Assembly: GCA_021774965.1 (NCBI GenBank)
Contig: JAJFIL010000304.1
Coordinates: 1-59,452, forward strand
Length of the DNA stretch: 59,452 nt
Reading direction: 5' to 3'
Origin: Alphaproteobacteria bacterium
GTDB lineage: Bacteria; Pseudomonadota; Alphaproteobacteria; JAJFIK01
A program made the translations under genes and the position numbers. Below the pieces are notes generated by a model, which made no database searches, had not been told where the DNA came from, and saw only the letters and a program-made list of their open reading frames with translations. Shown piece by piece: positions 55,476 to 59,452 of this stretch. Numbering within the stretch: the stretch's first letter is position 1; each line of letters starts with the position of its first letter.

Positions 55476-56483
55476 ATGACAGCTACGCGGAAAAAACGAA
55501 TTGGGTTTCTGGTCTTTGACCGCATGCAGGCGCTCGACCTGTTCGGGCCGCTGGAGGTTTTCGAAGAGGCCAATAGAAGCGCATCAACCAAGTCTTTTGA
55601 GTATGAGACAATTATTGTCAGTGAGAACGGCGCAAACGTGACAACCGTAAGCCGTGTCGAGATCGGCGTGCACACAAGCATGGCCGATTGCCCTTCACTC
55701 CATAGTTTGATCATTCCCGGTGGTGGCGGCTCCCGTGAAGAAATGATTTCACAAGAGGTCATCGATTGGATAAGCGCACAGGCAAAACAAGCTGAAAGAA
55801 TCGCCAGCGTTTGTACCGGACTTTTCATTCTTGCTCGGACCGGTATCCTGGATGGATGCGCTGTGACGACCCACTGGCACTACGTTGACGAAGCCAAAGT
55901 ATCTTTCCCTGATCTTCAGTTTGATCCGAACGCGTTATTCATCCGCAATGGGAATATCATCACGGCGGCAGGCGTTACCTCAGGAATTGATATGGCCTTG
56001 GCCCTCGTCGGAGAAGACATGGGGTCGGACATTGCGTCCAAAGTCGCACGAGAGCTTGTTGTCTTCTTGCGGCGTCCGGGCGGGCAGGATCAGTATTCTT
56101 CCCTTCTCCGCCGACAAACCACCAGCAATGACAAGTTCTCTAACATGCTGGTTTGGATCGCAGACAATCTGACGGAAGACTTATCATCAGAAGTCCTTGC
56201 CGCTCGCGCTTCCCTTAGCGAGCGACACTTCAGGCGCGCGTTCAAAAGCGCCCTTAGCGAGACGCCCGCTCAGGCCATTGAACGTATACGGATTGATGTC
56301 GCGAAGGAATGGTTAGCAACAAGCGGCATATCAATTGCCGCAGTGTCTCAAAACGTCGGCTTTCATTCATCAGACTCCTTTCGCCGCGCGTTCGAGCGGC
56401 TGGTTGGCGTAACACCCAGCGCGTATCGACAACGATTTGGTTCGGTAGAAATCATCAGCCCGTCAAAAAGGAAACCTCAGTAA
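55476..56483 (+). CDS. GlxA-type AraC transcriptional regulator
   Basis: A 335-residue regulator. The N-terminal DJ-1/PfpI-like domain has RIGFLVFDRMQALDLFGPLE, then IIPGGGGSREEM and the elbow cysteine in ERIASVCTGLFILARTGILD. The C-terminal AraC domain has two helix-turn-helix units (LAARASLSERHFRRAFKSAL and SIAAVSQNVGFHSSDSFRRA) and ends RLVGVTPSAYRQRFG. A GTG at 55470 two codons upstream is an alternative start. It overlaps the serine hydrolase gene by one base (TAATG) and may control it. Confidence 0.92.
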   Translation: MTATRKKRIGFLVFDRMQALDLFGPLEVFEEANRSASTKSFEYETIIVSENGANVTTVSRVEIGVHTSMADCPSLHSLIIPGGGGSREEMISQEVIDWISAQAKQAERIASVCTGLFILARTGILDGCAVTTHWHYVDEAKVSFPDLQFDPNALFIRNGNIITAAGVTSGIDMALALVGEDMGSDIASKVARELVVFLRRPGGQDQYSSLLRRQTTSNDKFSNMLVWIADNLTEDLSSEVLAARASLSERHFRRAFKSALSETPAQAIERIRIDVAKEWLATSGISIAAVSQNVGFHSSDSFRRAFERLVGVTPSAYRQRFGSVEIISPSKRKPQ

Positions 56484-57745
56484 TGTCCCTGACCCTGAAA
56501 CTTATAGGCAGCATTTTCGTGTTGATCTTGCTTTCACTTCTCTGGATGGCATGGCCCGTCTACGGGTTTTACGCCCATCGCGGTGCAGTCCCTATGGTTC
56601 CTATCGGTTGGGTAACCTTGCCCGACGGAGAGGCACCGGCTGTTCAAGAGGCCCTTGATCCAGGCTTCCAGCATGCAGGCGACGATGCTCTGGCGCGCAT
56701 GTCTGCATATCGGGCAGAAATTGGCGCACCGGCCATGTCAGCTGCTGTTGCGATAGGCGGTGAAGTCGTCTGGAGGGGCGCAGTAGGTTGGGCGGATATA
56801 CGCTCCGGCCGCCCCGCAACACCCGATACAATCTTTCGTGTCGGGAGCACATCAAAGGCAATTACAGCCACGGCCCTGGCCCGTTTGGTCGATCGCGGTA
56901 TCGTCAATCTCGATGCACCCATCTCAAGCTATTTCGATGACTTGCCAAACCAGGCCTGGGCAGAGATCACACCACGCCAGCTAGCCTCGCACATGTCAGG
57001 CTTGCCGCATTATGAACTCAACAGCGACTGGGTTGGTCTTTACCGAACCGTGGCACTTCAGGATCACTACGCCAACATAAGCGATGCGCTAGATATTTTC
57101 GATGAGAGCCAGCTCCTCTCGGAACCTGGAACCGAGTTCTACTATTCTACTCTTGGAACAGTTCTTCTAGGTGCAACGATGAGCGAGGCCGCCGGGATAC
57201 CTTATCGGCAGATCGTGGCCGAGGAGGTCATTGATCCACTCGACCTGGGATCAATCATGGTTGCCCCGGCGCGGTCTGGTGGCGATCTTGCCACTTTCTA
57301 CTACCGTGAAGGTGAGCGCTATCGCCCCTGGCGGCGTGTCGATCTTAGCCACCGTCTGCCGGGCGGTGGATGGGCAGCAACTCCAAGTGATCTTGCGCAG
57401 ATGGGGATCATGCATCTGAATGCCGACTACATTACCGCTGAAACAAGAGAGGCGTTTTGGACACCCCAACAATTGTCCAACGGTGAAACCAACGAGCAGG
57501 ATTATGCCGTTGGTTGGCGTTGGCGCGAGTGGGATGTGGAGGGTGTTGGTATTTCTCGTAACGCCAACCATGGCGGGGTCTCACGCGGCTCGCAGGCCTG
57601 GCTGCTCGTGTTCCCGGAATTCGATATGGCAATTGCAATAACAATGAATGCCAACACAGAAGAGTTCGCCGAATTCGGATTGCTCTTTAGAGAGATCCTG
57701 CAGGCATTTGCACCCGCACCAGCGAACGATGAGGTCGCAGAGTAG
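56483..57745 (+). CDS. Serine hydrolase, class C beta-lactamase-related
   Basis: A 420-residue envelope protein. The N-terminal membrane helix (LIGSIFVLILLSLLWMAWPV) is probably a signal anchor. The catalytic SxxK is STSK (Ser122-Lys125) in FRVGSTSKAITATALARL; the second motif is Tyr-Ser-Thr in FYYSTLGTVLLGATMSEAAG, where YxN is usual; a late HGG (NHGGVSRGSQ) stands for the KTG motif. The family includes esterases, D-aminopeptidases and true beta-lactamases, and the HGG points away from penicillin hydrolysis. AAGGA precedes the ATG, which overlaps the regulator's stop. Confidence 0.88.
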   Translation: MSLTLKLIGSIFVLILLSLLWMAWPVYGFYAHRGAVPMVPIGWVTLPDGEAPAVQEALDPGFQHAGDDALARMSAYRAEIGAPAMSAAVAIGGEVVWRGAVGWADIRSGRPATPDTIFRVGSTSKAITATALARLVDRGIVNLDAPISSYFDDLPNQAWAEITPRQLASHMSGLPHYELNSDWVGLYRTVALQDHYANISDALDIFDESQLLSEPGTEFYYSTLGTVLLGATMSEAAGIPYRQIVAEEVIDPLDLGSIMVAPARSGGDLATFYYREGERYRPWRRVDLSHRLPGGGWAATPSDLAQMGIMHLNADYITAETREAFWTPQQLSNGETNEQDYAVGWRWREWDVEGVGISRNANHGGVSRGSQAWLLVFPEFDMAIAITMNANTEEFAEFGLLFREILQAFAPAPANDEVAE

Positions 57746-57749
57746 AGGC

Positions 57750-58082
57750 TCAGACCCTGTTCGGGATGACCCAGGCCACAATTGCCGCCAGGCCCGCCAC
57801 GCCTGCGGTGGCAATTGATTCAGGTGTCATGGCAGACAGGAATGGCGCCACTGATTCATTGGTTGCTGCAATAGCTGGCATGGTGCCCACAATGGCCGTA
57901 AGCTGCGCGCCGGCAATGGCTGACCCGATAGATGCAGTAGCCCCAAGGGTGATCGCCTTGCGGCGGCGATGCTGGGCGATGCGGCGGATCACCAGAGCCG
58001 AGAAACCATCATCAGTGATTTCATCAGCCGCACTTCCCGGCAAGGCATCTAGGCCTTCTATGGTGAAATCATCATCCGTCAT
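57750..58082 (-). CDS. Small membrane protein cotranscribed with an ECF sigma factor
   Basis: A 110-residue protein of unknown family. The acidic N-terminal half (DDDFTIEGLDALPGSAADEI) is followed by a basic stretch RRIAQHRRRKAITLGA, a hydrophobic region (TASIGSAIAGAQLTAIVGTM) and a second one near the C-terminus (IATAGVAGLAAIVAWVIP). It overlaps the sigma gene by 11 nt. The arrangement suggests an anti-sigma factor, but I see no zinc-finger motif. Confidence 0.65.
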   Translation of the reverse strand: MTDDDFTIEGLDALPGSAADEITDDGFSALVIRRIAQHRRRKAITLGATASIGSAIAGAQLTAIVGTMPAIAATNESVAPFLSAMTPESIATAGVAGLAAIVAWVIPNRV

Positions 58083-58704
58083 GGCTCAAACTCTCATTGT
58101 TCTCCGCATTCGACGTTACATCACTCGGCTCACTGTCTGATCCTATCACAGCGCGGAGGCGTTTTCTCCCCCTAAGAACATGGCTCTTAACCGTACCCAG
58201 TGGCGCTTTCATCATCTTGGCCGCTTCGGCGTGCGAGAACCCGTAAGCATCGCACAATAACAAGGCTTCCTTTTCCGGGCCCTTAAGATGGACAAGCCCG
58301 CGTTCCAGATCCAGAGCAGCTGCCACCTGATCCCCGTGATGGGGTTGGGCCTCTTCCACCAGGCCATCGGCAGCCTCTGCCGTCTCTCCGGTGCCCTGGC
58401 CAAGACCGATAACGCCCATTACTCTGTTCCAACTGTCCGCCTTGCGCCGGGACATCAAGAACTCTCGGTAGGCGATGGACAGGAGCCAGCTGCGGAAACG
58501 CCCGGGGCCTTTATAAGAGCCGATCTTCTGAAAGGCCTTCAGAAAGGTGTCTTGAGCGAGGTCGTCAGCTTGGGTGATATCCTTGGCGAGACGGCGCAGG
58601 AAACCACGGACCACCCCCTGATGGCGGCGAACCAGCTCTCCAAAGGCGCTTGCATCCCCAGCCGTCGCGGCCAGCGTCGCCAATTCATCATCCCCGAGAT
58701 TCAA
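58072..58704 (-). CDS. ECF sigma factor
   Basis: A 210-residue sigma-70 family factor. Region 2 has FGELVRRHQGVVRGFLRRLA and DLAQDTFLKAFQKIGSYKG with the GRFRSWLLSIAYREFLMSRR segment; region 4 has LLCDAYGFSHAEAAKMMKAP and LGTVKSHVLRGRKRLRAVIG. The linker between them is long (about 60 residues). It follows a DUF6249-like gene after 20 nt and overlaps the next small membrane protein by 11 nt. Confidence 0.9.
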   Translation of the reverse strand: MNLGDDELATLAATAGDASAFGELVRRHQGVVRGFLRRLAKDITQADDLAQDTFLKAFQKIGSYKGPGRFRSWLLSIAYREFLMSRRKADSWNRVMGVIGLGQGTGETAEAADGLVEEAQPHHGDQVAAALDLERGLVHLKGPEKEALLLCDAYGFSHAEAAKMMKAPLGTVKSHVLRGRKRLRAVIGSDSEPSDVTSNAENNESLSHDG

Positions 58705-58724
58705 GCCTAAGCTGCCTCTGCCGG

Positions 58725-59096
58725 TTAAGCGGCTTTATCGTTGCCGCCCAGGAAGTGAAACAGGACAAAGACAATTCCAACGAGTCCGGGGAACAACGCA
58801 ACACCCATCATGGCCTGAGCGCCATCATCTCCAGCTGGAACCATTGTGCTAAGGCCCGCAAATGCCACGGCGACGGCAATCAGGATGAGACCTTTGCGCA
58901 AATCTGCGTTTTTCCTAGGCTTGGCACTGCCGATGGCGTCCACCAGCTCCGGCGTCACTTCACCGGTCTTTTCCACAATGGCGCGCACAGTCTCAAGGGC
59001 TGCTTCACGCTTGCGTGCATTGGAATTAAAGGCAAACCAAAAGATCAGGGCCATCGATCCAAAGACGATTGCCGGTACCAATATTTCTGGACCCAT
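58725..59096 (-). CDS. DUF6249-like membrane protein
   Basis: A 123-residue inner-membrane protein with three hydrophobic segments: EILVPAIVFGSMALIFWFAF, LILIAVAVAFAGLSTMVPAG and MMGVALFPGLVGIVFVLFHF. A charged cytoplasmic part between them (RKREAALETVRAIVEKTGEV) is typical of the DUF6249 group. AGGAG lies 8 nt before the ATG at 59096. It is in an operon with the ECF sigma factor, as DUF6249 genes often are; the family's role is unknown. Confidence 0.75.
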   Translation of the reverse strand: MGPEILVPAIVFGSMALIFWFAFNSNARKREAALETVRAIVEKTGEVTPELVDAIGSAKPRKNADLRKGLILIAVAVAFAGLSTMVPAGDDGAQAMMGVALFPGLVGIVFVLFHFLGGNDKAA

Positions 59097-59224
59097 AACA
59101 AATTCTCCTGTGTGTGCGGGCATATCCGCATTTCGTATCGGGAAAAGCCCCGCATTCAACAAGTAGATGCAGGTCAGAAGCTGATTGGATGCAGATAAAC
59201 TTGGTCGATTCCGGGGGCCCTAAT

Positions 59225-59452
59225 TCAGTTCTCTATAAATTCCATCGATCCGCGAAGGACATGGAGGAGAAACTCATAATCATTCAATATTTTTTGGAAC
59301 GCTTCACCATCACGATGGTCGGGCCCAACATCAAAATTTGAAACCTGCTCAAATTCCGCTTCAACCAACGCGATGCAGCGCGCCCGGCGAGCATCGTAAG
59401 GGGCCACATAATCGGGAAACAGAGAATGGAGCTCATCACGAGCAGATAGCCA
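59225..59452 (-). CDS. Unknown protein, N-terminus outside window
   Basis: An open frame that is read into the window from its right edge and stops at 59225. The visible 75 residues begin WLSARDELHSLFPDYVAPYD and include RRARCIALVEAEFEQVSNFD and NDYEFLLHVLRGSMEFIEN. They are soluble and rather acidic. I do not recognise it. It lies 128 nt upstream of the DUF6249-like gene on the same strand. Because only a tail is visible, its reality rests on open frame and residue composition. Confidence 0.45.
   Translation of the reverse strand, partial: WLSARDELHSLFPDYVAPYDARRARCIALVEAEFEQVSNFDVGPDHRDGEAFQKILNDYEFLLHVLRGSMEFIEN

Overview
The window looks like chromosome from a free-living, probably marine alphaproteobacterium (Rhodobiaceae/Parvibaculaceae-like at a guess). 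The evidence is the alphaproteobacterial type of SerC, the order ybgC-tolQRAB-pal-cpoB next to ruvCAB, a 6S RNA between zapA and the 5-formyl-THF cyclo-ligase gene, the cell-cycle families RcdA (DUF1465) and TrcR (DUF1013), a COQ9 protein, and an L31 without zinc cysteines. Most genes are core genes of moderately high GC and are packed very tightly. No rRNA, tRNA, CRISPR array, complete IS or prophage was seen.

Layout. 1-2806: end of serC (minus) divergent from a class V aminotransferase and a DMT transporter. 2754-16513 (minus): a long envelope and cofactor run, in transcription order ybgC, tolQ, tolR, tolA, tolB, pal, cpoB, tilS, ftsH, folP, glmM, thiD, phzF-like. 16648-22973 (minus): zapA, 6S RNA, cyclo-ligase, ymdB-like, yebC, then ruvC-GNAT-ruvA-unknown-ruvB. 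The unknown 239-residue gene is AT-rich and starts with TTG. Two copies of a palindromic GTCATTCCGGG-type repeat flank this part. 23404-31581 (plus): central carbon metabolism (tkt, gap, a small membrane protein, pgk, class I aldolase), then thiE, a Sel1-repeat protein and efp; suhB follows.

32574-35486: an OmpA-domain protein followed by a translationally coupled MotA/ExbB-like and MotB/OmpA-like pair, probably a non-flagellar ion-driven envelope device. 35483-38490 (minus): an MsbA-type exporter and a paraoxonase-like lactonase. 38491-42026: the most accessory-looking part, with a HigB/HigA toxin-antitoxin module, a 13-bp inverted repeat, a 620-residue secreted protein and a fourfold 12-bp repeat.

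42027-54792: ordinary core genes (rpmE, rcdA, DUF1192, quinone oxidoreductase, trcR, SDR, TSUP permease, acyl-CoA synthetase, ubiX, diguanylate cyclase, purEK, COQ9, def). 55069: rpsU, preceded by three tandem GNRA-tetraloop hairpins, which I consider the most interesting non-coding signal. The end holds a GlxA-type regulator coupled to a serine hydrolase, and an ECF sigma factor operon.

Four convergent pairs overlap by exactly the same 4 nt, their stop codons interlocking (YTAA/YTAG), so termination must often occur inside the facing gene. No single large new defence or metabolic system is obvious. The best candidates for undescribed biology are the rpsU leader, the gene nested between ruvA and ruvB, and the envelope motor locus. 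All identifications come from reading motifs by eye; no database search was run.
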